From Buchnera aphidicola (Eriosoma lanigerum) (GTDB lineage Bacteria > Pseudomonadota > Gammaproteobacteria > Enterobacterales > Enterobacteriaceae), in NCBI RefSeq assembly GCF_964059125.1, contig NZ_OZ060395.1, positions 321,670 to 385,669 on the forward strand: a DNA stretch of 64,000 nt, in the 5' to 3' direction. Position numbers and translations under genes: made by a program. This document shows, one piece after another, positions 32,561 to 41,802 of this stretch (position 1 is its first letter; each line of letters begins with the position of its first letter). Below the pieces are notes generated by a model. It saw only the letters and a program-made list of their open reading frames with translations. It did not search any database and was not told where the DNA came from.

Positions 32561-33229
32561 ATGAATAACATTATTTTATCTATAGATACATCTTTACAAG
32601 GATGTTCAGTAGCGTTACTTGTAGGAAAAAATATTGATTATATATTGCAATATTGTAGTAATGATCATACTAAAAAAATATTACCAATGATTAATGAAAT
32701 ATTAAATCGTAATAAATTAAAGTTAAAAAATATAGATTATATTGCTGTTTCTAATGGTCCTGGACAATTTACAGGAATTAGAACAGGAATTTGCGTAGCT
32801 CAAGGATTATCTATAACAATGAATATACCTATAATTACTTTTTCTACTTTAGAAGTATTAGCTGAACAAGCATGGAGAATAACTAGTAAAAAAAAAATAA
32901 TCATAGCTATAAGATCAAATAAAACAGAAATTTATTGGGGAGAATATATAAAAAATCCATGCGGAACATGGAAAAAACATTCAAAAGAAATAATATTAAA
33001 TAATCAAGAAATATGTCGTAAAATATCAAAATTTAAATCTATTTGGATAAAAGTAGGAAACGGATGGAATTATATGCATAATTGTAGTTGCAATCAAATA
33101 AAACAATACAAAAGCATAAGCATTCCTCATGCTAGAGATATCATTACTTTATCTATTAATTGGATAAAAAAAAATAAATTAAATTCTATTAAAAAAGTAT
33201 TACCTAATTATTTATATAATTATGTTTAA
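32561..33229 (+). CDS. tsaB: tRNA threonylcarbamoyladenosine biosynthesis protein TsaB
   Basis: TsaB (YeaZ) is the non-catalytic partner of TsaD in making the t6A modification of tRNAs reading ANN codons. It has an ASKHA-type N terminus, ILSIDTSLQGCSVALL, and the conserved NGPGQFTGIRTGICVAQGL. The ATG at 32561 fits the family start; the longer frame upstream begins at a TTG and adds a hydrophobic unconserved stretch. The length is 222 residues (E. coli 231). The stop codon lies inside a 26-nt AT palindrome. TsaC, TsaD and TsaE would have to be encoded elsewhere. Confidence 0.92.
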   Translation: MNNIILSIDTSLQGCSVALLVGKNIDYILQYCSNDHTKKILPMINEILNRNKLKLKNIDYIAVSNGPGQFTGIRTGICVAQGLSITMNIPIITFSTLEVLAEQAWRITSKKKIIIAIRSNKTEIYWGEYIKNPCGTWKKHSKEIILNNQEICRKISKFKSIWIKVGNGWNYMHNCSCNQIKQYKSISIPHARDIITLSINWIKKNKLNSIKKVLPNYLYNYV

Positions 33230-33251
33230 TAATATATATATATATTATTAA
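33226..33251. terminator. 26-nt palindrome over the tsaB stop
   Basis: TTAATAATATATA is followed by its exact complement (33226-33251), including the TAA stop. It separates tsaB from convergent minE. The stem would be A/T only and weak. Confidence 0.35.
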
Positions 33252-33327
33252 CATTAATAAATATTAATTCAATTTTAAAAATTTAACAAATTTACTACAA
33301 ATATTATTACATCAATACAATATAACA

Positions 33328-33582
33328 TTATTTTGGTAAGATAATATTTAATTCTAATATTGAAATATTTTTCTTTTTTTGTTCTAAATGAATTTTAATC
33401 ATATTAGGATGTATATTTATATATTTAGATAACACTAATAATATTTCATTTTTTAACATTGGAAAATAATCTGGTTCATAATTATTTATTTTTCTATTTT
33501 TAGCTATAATGATTTGCAATCTTTGTTTAGCAACATTAGCAGTTTGTTTGTTGTTAGATATAAAAAAACTTAATAAAGGCAT
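33328..33582 (-). CDS. minE: Cell division topological factor MinE
   Basis: MinE drives the pole-to-pole oscillation of MinD and confines MinC to the poles. The N terminus MPLLSFFISNNKQTANVAKQRLQIIIAK is the membrane-binding and MinD-activating part, and the C-terminal dimerisation domain ends in ISILELNIILP. The ATG at 33582 gives the family start and is preceded by GGGAG inside the end of minD. The frame extends upstream to 33660, but that part overlaps minD and is not homologous. The length is 84 residues (E. coli 88). It is the third gene of minCDE. Confidence 0.94.
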   Translation of the reverse strand: MPLLSFFISNNKQTANVAKQRLQIIIAKNRKINNYEPDYFPMLKNEILLVLSKYINIHPNMIKIHLEQKKKNISILELNIILPK

Positions 33583-33586
33583 TACT

Positions 33587-34399
33587 TTATCTCCCAAATA
33601 ATCTTTTAAAAAAACTTTTTTTCTCTTCTTTAAGAAAACGAAAAGGACACATTTCTCCAAGTAATCTATTCACTGTATCTGAATATGATTGTCCAGCTTT
33701 AGAATGAGAATCTAAAATTATTGATTTACCTTGATTAGAAGACTTTAGAATACCACAATCTTCAGGTACAACTCCAATTAAAGGTATTCTCAGTATATCT
33801 AATACATCATCAACACTTAACATGTCCCCTTGTGCAACTCTTGTTGGATCATAACGAGTTAACAATAAATATTCTTTTATTGGTTTTAATTTTTTTTCTG
33901 ATCTGTGAGATTGTGATGATAATATTCCTAATATTCTATCTGAATCACGGACAGATGAAACTTCTGGATTAGTCACTACTACTGCTTCATCAGCAAAATA
34001 AATAGATAAAATTGCTCCTTTTTCAATTCCAGCTGGAGAGTCACAAATAATATATTCGAAATTCATTTGTGTTAACTCCTCAAAAATTTTATTTACACCA
34101 TCTTTAGTCAAATATTCTTTGTTTTTTGTTTGAGAAGCTGGCAATATAAATAAATTATTCGTCATTTTATCTTTAATTAAAGCTTGATTTAGAGATACTT
34201 CTCCTTGAATTACATTAATTAAATCATATACCACTCTACGTTCGCAACCCATTACTAAATCTAAATTTCTTAATCCTATATCAAAATCTATAACAATCGT
34301 TTTTTTATCTTTTAATGCTAATCCAGTAGCTAAAGCTGCACTAGAGGTAGTTTTACCTACTCCTCCTTTTCCTGAAGTAACAACAATAATACGTGTCAT
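33587..34399 (-). CDS. minD: Septum site-determining ATPase MinD
   Basis: MinD is a membrane-attached ATPase that recruits MinC and is released by MinE. The deviant Walker A GKGGVGKTT is at residues 10-18. YIICDSPAGIEKGA carries the switch region. The C-terminal amphipathic helix KKSFFKRLFG, which inserts in the membrane, is intact. Its 270 residues equal E. coli MinD. It sits between minC (29 bases upstream) and minE (4 bases downstream), so minC-minD-minE is one operon. Confidence 0.97.
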   Translation of the reverse strand: MTRIIVVTSGKGGVGKTTSSAALATGLALKDKKTIVIDFDIGLRNLDLVMGCERRVVYDLINVIQGEVSLNQALIKDKMTNNLFILPASQTKNKEYLTKDGVNKIFEELTQMNFEYIICDSPAGIEKGAILSIYFADEAVVVTNPEVSSVRDSDRILGILSSQSHRSEKKLKPIKEYLLLTRYDPTRVAQGDMLSVDDVLDILRIPLIGVVPEDCGILKSSNQGKSIILDSHSKAGQSYSDTVNRLLGEMCPFRFLKEEKKSFFKRLFGR

Positions 34400-34428
34400 A
34401 TGTAGTAATATCCTTGAAAAAATATTTT

Positions 34429-35133
34429 TTAATCAATTAATTTAATTTGCAATAATCCATTATTAAAAAAAATATTTACCATTTTTCCAAAATAATGTAA
34501 CGGAATATTATCTTTTAACCAATATTCTCCAGCTATAGAAATTAATTCAGAAAAAAAATTAGTACAAAAAATTTGTCTACTAGTATCTCCATTAGCACCA
34601 GCTAATACTCTACCTCGCATGATACCATAAATATGAATATTACCATCTGAAATCAATTCTGCTCCTGAATTTACATGACTAGTAACTATTAAATCTCTAT
34701 CTTTAGCATAAATTGTTTGACCTGATCTAATAGGAGTATTAACTATTAAAGTTTTGTTCATGAATTGTAACATTTTTACAGAAGAATGTTGAATATTTGT
34801 ATTTTTTTCTTTTTTAAAAAAATAATTATTATTTTTTGAAAAAACAGGTAAACCTGATTGTATAATCATTTTTTTTAACATATTATTTTTACATTCAATT
34901 ACTCCAACAATATATAATCCAGTAGATAATATAGCTTGTTTCATAGAAATCCAATCTATTTTTTCAGATAACAATGAAACATTTAAAACTACAGAAGCAT
35001 GAGTATATAAATTAGGTAATTTTTGAATTTGTTTTTGTATTGCAGTTTTTACTATGTTTACTTCGTTACTTAATAAATAAAGAACAAAAAACGTAAAACA
35101 ACTACCTTTAAATTGTATTGGTGTATGTTGCAT
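34429..35133 (-). CDS. minC: Septum site-determining inhibitor MinC
   Basis: MinC blocks FtsZ polymerisation away from midcell. The N-terminal FtsZ-inhibiting domain starts TPIQFKGSCFTFFVL. The C-terminal beta-helical domain, which binds MinD, carries VNTPIRSGQTIYAKDRDLIVTSHVNSGAELISDGNIHIYG and GRVLAGANGD. The length is 234 residues (E. coli 231). The linker is Lys/Asn-rich, as expected from AT drift. It heads the minCDE operon and diverges from rsmC. Confidence 0.95.
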   Translation of the reverse strand: MQHTPIQFKGSCFTFFVLYLLSNEVNIVKTAIQKQIQKLPNLYTHASVVLNVSLLSEKIDWISMKQAILSTGLYIVGVIECKNNMLKKMIIQSGLPVFSKNNNYFFKKEKNTNIQHSSVKMLQFMNKTLIVNTPIRSGQTIYAKDRDLIVTSHVNSGAELISDGNIHIYGIMRGRVLAGANGDTSRQIFCTNFFSELISIAGEYWLKDNIPLHYFGKMVNIFFNNGLLQIKLID

Positions 35134-35682
35134 ATAAGTTAACTCTAATATATTTACAATATAAATATATAGTAAGATTATATTGATTAAAATTTTTGAA
35201 TATTAAAGAAATAAATTAAAAATATTTATTTTTATTAAAAAACTAATTTTTTATTTCATAGTAAGAGACAAAATATTATTAAGAATAATATTTAATTTTT
35301 ACTATATATTTAATATTTGATTAACTATATTAATAATGATATTAATACATTAATTGAAATTATAATTTTCATAACAAATTTATAATACAACATTATTACG
35401 TATATATATATATTATAATAATAGACTATATTTTAAATATTATAGAAATAATATCTATTATTATACTGAAATATTTTTTATATATACTAAAAAAATTAAA
35501 TATTATTCAATAATGATACAAATAAGTATATTGACATTAAATTAATATTTATATCTTACATTAATTTTTATATTTTAATTAATGTTATTAACTATAATAT
35601 ATATATAAATAATTAATAAAATATTAATATTTATAGTATAATAATATATATATATTCATTAATATATAAAAATTTATAAAAA
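35134..35682. other. Divergent spacer between minC and rsmC
   Basis: There are 549 bases with no ORF or RNA gene. A TTGACA occurs at 35531, but no good -10 hexamer is found at 16-18 bases from it. Runs of TA repeats surround it. Confidence 0.5.
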
Positions 35683-36699
35683 ATGATTAAAAATTTAACA
35701 GAAGAAAGCAAAATTTTATTAAAAAATTCTATTTTTTTTTCTAATAAAAACGTGCTTGTCTATGGTGATATTAAAGATAATTTACCTTTTTTATTACCTT
35801 CTCAATTAACTCACATATATATAACAAAATATAATATATGGAAATTATTAAATAATGAAATAAAAAATTGCTATGTACATTTTAATTTTAAAATAAAAGA
35901 ACAACATTGTTATAAAACAGATATATTAATTTATTATTGGCCTAAAGATAAAAAAGAAGCAATATTTCAATTAAAATATTTATTTTCATGTAATTTTATA
36001 AAATGTCTATTAATTGTTGTAGGAAAAAATATTAAAGGAGTACGTAGTGCTCCAAAAATTATTAATAACTGGAGTAATTTAAAAAAATTAGATGTTGCTA
36101 AACATTGTTCTATATATGTTGGAAATATTCGTCAAAGCATTCAATTCCATATAGAAAAATTATTTAATACATATGTAATTAATAATATGACTATAAAAAT
36201 ACTACCTGGAGTCTTTGGATATAAATCAATTGATCAGGGAACTTTATTACTTACTTCAACTTTTTTAAAAAATTATACTGGAAAAGTACTCGATGTAGGT
36301 TGTGGATCAGGTGTATTATCTATATTATTGTTTCAAATTTCATCAAAAATTAATTTAACTTTAATTGATATTGATTCAATTTCATTAGATAATTGTACTT
36401 ATAACCTAAAATTAAATAATATTCCAGGAAAAGTATTAGCTAGTGATTTATTTTCTAATATTAATGAAAAGTTTGATTTAATTTTATCAAATCCACCTTT
36501 ACATGAAGACATACAATTAACTACTAAAATTATCAAAAAATTAATAGTAGAATCTAGTCAATACTTAAATAAAAATGGAGAACTAAGATTTGTCACTTTA
36601 TCTTCATTATTATTTTGTAAATTATTACAAACATATTTTTCTAAAATTAAAATTTTATTAAAAAATCGTTGTTTTATTGTATATCAAGCATTTTTATAA
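35683..36699 (+). CDS. rsmC: 16S rRNA (guanine-1207-N2) methyltransferase
   Basis: RsmC methylates G1207 of 16S rRNA with S-adenosylmethionine. The N-terminal half is a degenerate methyltransferase fold. The C-terminal half has the SAM motif VLDVGCGSGVLSI and the acidic LIDIDSIS. The catalytic motif, normally NPPFH, reads NPPLH here. The length is 338 residues (E. coli 343). The N-terminal half is strongly drifted, with many Lys, Asn and Ile residues. It is followed by convergent tRNA genes. Confidence 0.9.
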   Translation: MIKNLTEESKILLKNSIFFSNKNVLVYGDIKDNLPFLLPSQLTHIYITKYNIWKLLNNEIKNCYVHFNFKIKEQHCYKTDILIYYWPKDKKEAIFQLKYLFSCNFIKCLLIVVGKNIKGVRSAPKIINNWSNLKKLDVAKHCSIYVGNIRQSIQFHIEKLFNTYVINNMTIKILPGVFGYKSIDQGTLLLTSTFLKNYTGKVLDVGCGSGVLSILLFQISSKINLTLIDIDSISLDNCTYNLKLNNIPGKVLASDLFSNINEKFDLILSNPPLHEDIQLTTKIIKKLIVESSQYLNKNGELRFVTLSSLLFCKLLQTYFSKIKILLKNRCFIVYQAFL

Positions 36700-36743
36700 A
36701 AATTAATTTAATATTTATTATATTAAATTATTTAATATATTTT

Positions 36744-36830
36744 TGGTACCCGGAGCGGGACTTGAACCCGCAAAGCTAAAAAGCCGAGGGATTTTAAATC
36801 CCTTGTGTCTACCAATTTCACCATCCGGGC
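36744..36830 (-). tRNA. leuZ: tRNA-Leu (anticodon UAA)
   Basis: On the minus strand the sequence runs from GCCCGGATGGTGAAATTGG to CCGCTCCGGGTACCA. The anticodon loop TTTAAAA sits between AGGGA and TCCCT, giving anticodon TAA. The long variable arm typical of tRNA-Leu is present (CTCGGCTTTTTTAGCTTTG). The T loop is GGTTCAAGTCC. The 3' CCA is encoded (36744-36746), unlike in the two other tRNAs here. It follows tRNA-Cys by 23 bases and is probably processed from one transcript, as in E. coli glyW-cysT-leuZ. Confidence 0.97.
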
Positions 36831-36853
36831 AAATTAGATTTGAAAAATATATG

Positions 36854-36924
36854 AGGCGCATCCCGGAATCGAACCGAGTTATACGGATTTGCAATCCGCT
36901 GCATAACCAATCTGCCAACGCGCC
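36854..36924 (-). tRNA. cysT: tRNA-Cys (anticodon GCA)
   Basis: The minus-strand sequence begins GGCGCGTTGGCAGATTGG; the anticodon is GCA, in GGATTGCAAATCC. The T arm is CTCGG/CCGGG with the TTCGATT loop. The acceptor GGCGCGT pairs with ATGCGCC with one G-U pair, and the discriminator is U, the identity base for cysteine. The CCA is not encoded (CAT follows). It is 5' of tRNA-Leu. The glycine tRNA that precedes cysT in E. coli is not present here. Confidence 0.97.
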
Positions 36925-37294
36925 TAATATTATTGATATAATAAACTAAAAATAGAGTATTTATCAAGAGATAATATTATTATTTTTTACAATTTTTATC
37001 AAGAAATAATTAAAAACATATTAATTAAAATATTTTTTTTTTAAATTTATGATAATTTAAAATAAAAATAATTATTTTTGTATATTAAATATAAATAAAA
37101 ATTATAATTAATAAAATAAATATATAAATTAATAATCATAAATAAAAACATATTTATATAAAATTATGATATAATAAATGTAAGAATTTATTTAAAATTA
37201 ATTTTTTATTCAATTTATTTATTGTACAAAATAAAGTAATTAACAATATTTTAAAAACAATAAATAATTTAAATGTAAAATAATTATAATAAAT
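36925..37294. other. Spacer between divergent tRNA-Cys and tRNA-Ser
   Basis: No gene is visible. A TATAAT at 37285-37290 lies just upstream of tRNA-Ser and may be its -10, although the distance to the mature 5' end is short and there is no matching -35. Confidence 0.45.
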
Positions 37295-37382
37295 GGAGGG
37301 ATGGCCGAGTGGCTTAAGGCAGCGGTCTTGAAAACCGCAGGTGAATAAAGATCATCCGAGAGTTCGAATCTCTCTCCCTCCA
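37295..37382 (+). tRNA. serT: tRNA-Ser (anticodon UGA)
   Basis: The sequence starts GGAGGGATGGCCGAGTGG and pairs with TCCCTCC at the 3' end. The anticodon loop CTTGAAA in GCGGTCTTGAAAACCGC gives UGA. A long variable arm (GGTGAATAAAGATCATCC) and the T loop AGTTCGAATCT are typical of class II tRNA-Ser. The CCA is not encoded; AAAAG follows. The discriminator is A, whereas E. coli tRNA-Ser has G. It is charged by SerS, encoded in this window. Confidence 0.97.
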
Positions 37383-37465
37383 AAAGTAGTAAATTTAATA
37401 TTACTGCAAGTTCTATACATTTAATTAATGAAAACTTTGTTTTTTTTTTTTAAATTAATTAATTT

Positions 37466-38473
37466 TTAATTTATGCCCTCAACATCAATTTCTACTCTTC
37501 TATCCGGAGCTAAACAACTAATTAATAACGATTTGTTATTAATATTTTTACAAAATTTACTAGCAATGGAAGATTCTTCTATTGTTTTTTCTTTAATATA
37601 TTTTTTAGCTATTCCTCTAAATGTCAAATAATTTGAAATTGATTTCATACGATCAACAGATATTTTTTCTTGTTTAGATTTTATTCCAAATTTATCACTA
37701 TATCCTGTAATGTTATATATAACGTAAGAAAAATTCATTTTTTTTATTTTTTCATTCAATTTTTCTAAAATTAAATGAGCAGCAGAAGTTAATTTAGAAC
37801 TTCCAAAAGGAAATAAAATTGTTTCTTTTATATGTGTTGTTGTATTCATAATAAAAGAATTAGATTTATTAAAATAATGAAGTGGAACTAATGGAAAGAA
37901 AAAACTCATATTAAATTTTCCATGTTTAAATGCTAATTTATTGTTATATTTTATATCTGTAGAATTCATTTCTAATTCATAACCAAACCGATATAATACA
38001 TGATTTTTGAACATTCGTTCAAAACCAATAGAAAATGTTTCTACTAATTTCGCTGTACTTTTCATTATTTGTTTTAACGGTAATTTTTTAAAAAATAAAT
38101 AAGGTTGGATCTTACTTCCTATGCTATGATAAATAAATAACTTATTAAATATTGGATAAGATAACTTGATACTTGAATTTAGTTCAATATTTTCAAATTG
38201 ATTTAATCTATAATTTTTATCAATATTGATATTATCAACATTTAATTCAAAGCTTAAATATGAATTTTTTTCGTATCCTAATATAATAGAATTTGGAATT
38301 TTCATTCTTTTTTGCTTAAGATGTTTGGTACTAAAAAAATTATAGTAAGATTTAAGATTGGAATTAGACAAATTAGTTTGTGTACCTAAATATAACTCTG
38401 ATGTATTATCATCAGCTTTGACGTTAACAGGAAACAATAATAAAATTACAATAAAAAAAAATGGATATTTCAT
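37466..38473 (-). CDS. ompA: OmpA-family outer membrane protein
   Basis: OmpA links the outer membrane to peptidoglycan. A signal peptide with a hydrophobic core (FFFIVILLLFPVNVKA) occupies about the first 20 residues. The N-terminal eight-stranded barrel region is strongly diverged. The C-terminal OmpA-like domain is well kept: ETILFPFGSSKLTSAA, NITGYSDKFG and VDRMKSISNYL, with the peptidoglycan-binding Asp and Arg, and the end CLAPDRRVEIDVEG. The length is 335 residues (E. coli 346). In a symbiont with little outer membrane it may chiefly anchor the envelope. It stands alone. Confidence 0.92.
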   Translation of the reverse strand: MKYPFFFIVILLLFPVNVKADDNTSELYLGTQTNLSNSNLKSYYNFFSTKHLKQKRMKIPNSIILGYEKNSYLSFELNVDNINIDKNYRLNQFENIELNSSIKLSYPIFNKLFIYHSIGSKIQPYLFFKKLPLKQIMKSTAKLVETFSIGFERMFKNHVLYRFGYELEMNSTDIKYNNKLAFKHGKFNMSFFFPLVPLHYFNKSNSFIMNTTTHIKETILFPFGSSKLTSAAHLILEKLNEKIKKMNFSYVIYNITGYSDKFGIKSKQEKISVDRMKSISNYLTFRGIAKKYIKEKTIEESSIASKFCKNINNKSLLISCLAPDRRVEIDVEGIN

Positions 38474-39463
38474 ATTCCCCTTACTCTATTATGGTAAAAT
38501 ACAATTTTACAAAAAAAAAATTTTAAAATATACATTATTCAATAAAATATATTAAAATATTTAAATATTTTAAATTGAACTAAAAATCAATCTTATTTAA
38601 TTAATAACACAAAATACTTTTATATTTCATGATTAAAATAGATATAGTATTTATTACTAGTTAAATAAATTTATTTTAAATTTATGTATCATCAATACAA
38701 ATTTAAAAAATATCATTAATTAATTTTTTAATATTTTATGTTTATAACATATTAAAGTTATAGTAATACACTTACTATAAATAAAAATTTACAATTATAA
38801 TAAAAAGAACAATTATTCTTATTAATAAAAATTATAATTTATAGATTATTTTATATTAATAATACAATGATAATTATCATAAATTTCAAATAGAGATAAG
38901 ATTATTCATCTAATAATACATTAAAGACCTATATAAAAAAAAATGAATTAAAAAAATGAAAACAAGAAAAATAATTGTATTAATTTTATTATAAGAATTT
39001 TAAGTAAAAAAAAATATATTACTGTGTTTTCATTCTTGTAAAATATATATTTTATTATAAAAAACAATATTTTATATTGTATATGATACTATAAGTAATA
39101 TTACTGAAATTTTCATAATATAATCTATATACAAATTGATAAATTATTATAGAAAAATAATTTTTAATATCATATATTTATTTAATACTATTTTTTAAGT
39201 ACATTACATACATAAAAATATGTAAAATATAATTTAATTAAGAAAATAATATATATTTAATTATTTGACTGTAATTGATGTAAATCGTGTTCAAGTTCAA
39301 AAATAATATTTAAAAAATTACTTATATATTGAATATAATATATTTAAAAAATATATAATATTAAATGAATATATGAATTATACATAAATAAACAATTTCA
39401 TTAACACAGTTCTACTATTTATAGAATCAATATTGAATATCATAGATAAAATAATCAATATAA
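38474..39463. other. 990-base gene-free spacer between ompA and flgA
   Basis: No intact gene is visible. In enterobacteria murJ, flgN and flgM lie upstream of flgA; nothing readable of them remains. The left end should hold the ompA promoter. The rest is AT-rich sequence. Confidence 0.55.
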
Positions 39464-40156
39464 TTAATTTAAAATTACAACTTCTCCATGAGCACCAACT
39501 ATACCAGTAATAATTTTCCCATTATCCATAACTACATCTATAGTATCATTCATTAAAGCATTACTTAAAGCTTTTCCTTCAGACATAACTATAAATCCAT
39601 TTCCTTTAATTATAACTGAAATACGTTGATGTAATTTAACTAACCATGGTTTATGTATCATTTCTATTAATATTGGTTCATTTGGTTGAATGTGACGCAT
39701 GGCAATATTATTTATTACTTGTTTTGTATTTAAACAAACGTTTTCCGATATTTGATCTAATTGTCCTTCTATAACTTTAATATCATTGAATGATATGGTT
39801 GCTCCAAAATTAATATGTTTTGCTGATACTAAGTATTTTCCATATACAAATAAATTAAATTGAATTAATTGACTAAAATTTTTACAAATAATTACAGCAT
39901 GCATTTTCCCCCATTTTGGAGCATTTGACATTAGAACAATATCTGGTTTATTACAAATAATTTTAATATTATTTAAATTTTTTATATTTATTTTCATATT
40001 ATGAGAATGGATAGGATCTCTTTTTTGTAATAACTTCATTAGTGCATTAGAAATATTAAAATTACTTCCCATATTTTTATCTAGTAATTCTGCAGAGTTA
40101 ACTGATGATATAAAACATGTTAAAAAAAATATAATAATATTAAAAATATTAAACAT
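39464..40156 (-). CDS. flgA: Flagellar P-ring assembly chaperone FlgA
   Basis: FlgA is a periplasmic chaperone that helps FlgI form the P ring. An N-terminal signal peptide is visible (FNIFNIIIFFLTCFISSVNS). The C-terminal SAF/ChapFlgA domain has QPNEPILIEMIHKPWLVKLHQRISVIIKGNGF and KALSNALMNDTIDVVM. I chose the ATG at 40156 because AGGAGA lies 5-10 bases upstream; the longer frame from 40174 would include that ribosome site. The length is 230 residues (E. coli 219). It diverges from flgB, as in E. coli, across about 260 bases. Confidence 0.9.
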   Translation of the reverse strand: MFNIFNIIIFFLTCFISSVNSAELLDKNMGSNFNISNALMKLLQKRDPIHSHNMKINIKNLNNIKIICNKPDIVLMSNAPKWGKMHAVIICKNFSQLIQFNLFVYGKYLVSAKHINFGATISFNDIKVIEGQLDQISENVCLNTKQVINNIAMRHIQPNEPILIEMIHKPWLVKLHQRISVIIKGNGFIVMSEGKALSNALMNDTIDVVMDNGKIITGIVGAHGEVVILN

Positions 40157-40420
40157 CAAATCTCCTGATTTCAATCATATCTAAAAAATATTATAAAAGT
40201 ATTGCAATACTAAAATATAATATATAATAAACAAACACACAAAAATAATTTTTTATATAATATTAATAAATCTTATGAAATCAAGTTAAAATACATACAT
40301 AATGTAGATTATGTATTAATTTTATTATATAATACATAAATACGTAATTTTTAAAAAATTATTAATTATTAATTAAAATTTAATATAATTATTCACATTA
40401 ATTACATATTTAGGAATCGT

Positions 40421-40831
40421 ATGTTCAATAAAATATATAATGCTTTTAAATTTAATGATACAGCACTAGATTTAATTAGTTATAGACAAGCAATTTTAGC
40501 ATCTAATATTACTAATTCCAACACTCCAAATTATCAATCTAAAGATATTAACTTTTCCAAAGAGTTAAAAAAATCTATGATAAAAAATATCAATTTCAAA
40601 CGATTACCATTAATAAACACATCATGGAAACATATTAATCATTCTAACGAAAGTTATATTTCTAAGATTAAAGTATTTAACACAAATTCTAAAAATCAAT
40701 CATCTATTCATAATTCTGTCAATATGAATATAGAACGTGTTAAATTTATTAATAATTCTATTCAGTATCAAACTGTATTAACTTTATTAAATAATCAAAT
40801 TAAAAATATGTTCAATGTAATACAAGGATAA
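40421..40831 (+). CDS. flgB: Flagellar basal-body rod protein FlgB
   Basis: FlgB is a proximal rod subunit. The N-terminal flagellar rod motif reads LDLISYRQAILASNITNSNTPNYQSKDINF. The C terminus (NIERVKFINNSIQYQTVLTLLNNQIKNMFNVIQG) is the usual packing helix. The middle is Asn/Ser-rich and poorly conserved. The length is 136 residues (E. coli 138). It opens the plus-strand flg cluster. flgC starts 4 bases after its stop. Confidence 0.92.
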   Translation: MFNKIYNAFKFNDTALDLISYRQAILASNITNSNTPNYQSKDINFSKELKKSMIKNINFKRLPLINTSWKHINHSNESYISKIKVFNTNSKNQSSIHNSVNMNIERVKFINNSIQYQTVLTLLNNQIKNMFNVIQG

Positions 40832-40835
40832 AAAT

Positions 40836-41240
40836 ATGAACTTATTCAATGTGTTAGATATTGCATCATCAGGATTAGATGTACAATCAAAAAAAATTAA
40901 TATGAATGCTACAAATATAGCTAACGTTGATAGTATGATAATTAAAAATAAAAAAATGTATCCATATGTTGCGAAAAAAATATTATTAAAATTTGATAAT
41001 AATAAAAATATAGGAGGAGTTAAAATAGATAAAATTATACCAGATTCAGCTTCTTTTAATTTATTATATAATCCCAACAATCCCATGTCTGATAAAAATG
41101 GTTATGTTAAGACTTCAAACGTTAATGTGGTTTCTGAAATTATTGATAGTATTTCAGCATCTCGAAATTATCAAGCAAATATTGAAATGATTAATACCAT
41201 TAAACTACTATTAATAAAAACATTATCAATGGGTCAATAA
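40836..41240 (+). CDS. flgC: Flagellar basal-body rod protein FlgC
   Basis: FlgC is a rod subunit stacked on FlgB. The N terminus NVLDIASSGLDVQSKKINMNATNIANVDS is the rod signature. Near the C terminus, NGYVKTSNVNVVSEIIDSISASRNYQANIEMINTIK is strongly conserved. Its 134 residues equal E. coli. It is 4 bases after flgB. The next gene in other bacteria, flgD, is missing; 562 bases of AT-rich DNA follow before flgE. Confidence 0.95.
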   Translation: MNLFNVLDIASSGLDVQSKKINMNATNIANVDSMIIKNKKMYPYVAKKILLKFDNNKNIGGVKIDKIIPDSASFNLLYNPNNPMSDKNGYVKTSNVNVVSEIIDSISASRNYQANIEMINTIKLLLIKTLSMGQ

Positions 41241-41802
41241 AAACTAAATTTAGTTAAAAATGTTCAATATATATAAGAAATAAAATTTATTTGTAAAAAT
41301 TTGATATCAATAAATGTTTGTTATTAATCCAATGTATATATATGTAAGTATGTAATGTAAAAATAACAATTTGTATGTTATTAAATAAATAAAATATATA
41401 AATTAGATTAATAAATATAATTGAAATAATATATTGAACTAATATAATATAATCTCAGTATATATAAAATAATTTTTATAAACAAAAAACAAATAAAACT
41501 ATGTTGATAATCTTAATAATTCATCAACATTGATACAATCTAATATAGATATTAAATAAAAAGTTAAAATAAATTGTAATCTTAATATATAATTAATCAT
41601 TAGTACTATTAAAAATAAAATACCAATGAATTATTAGAATTATAAAAATTTATTTATAGATTATTTGATTGTAAAAAAAATAAAAATATTGTTATTATAT
41701 TTAATTATTTTATTATAAAATTTCAAGTATCTACATTATTGAATTAAAGTATAAATAAAATCACAAAAATTTAATTTTAATATTTCTTTAAGGAAGTTAG
41801 AT
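41241..41802. other. Gene-free gap at the expected flgD position
   Basis: E. coli and other enterobacteria have flgD (about 230 codons) between flgC and flgE. Here there is no ORF and no stretch I can align to FlgD by eye. An 8-bp stem ATGTTGAT/ATCAACAT lies at 41501-41530. AAGGAAG just before 41803 is the flgE ribosome site. Confidence 0.75.

Noticed and set aside
35531..35560. TTGACA hexamer upstream of rsmC as a promoter
   Set aside because: No acceptable -10 hexamer at the right spacing, and the gene is about 150 bases away; chance match in AT-rich DNA.
36718..36949. Short open frames on both strands over the tRNA pair
   Set aside because: They translate tRNA-Leu and tRNA-Cys sequence; both tRNAs fold well and explain the composition.
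41461..41540. Hairpin ATGTTGAT/ATCAACAT in the flgD gap as a functional element
   Set aside because: Only 8 bp with a 14-nt loop; not strong enough to separate from chance in this background.
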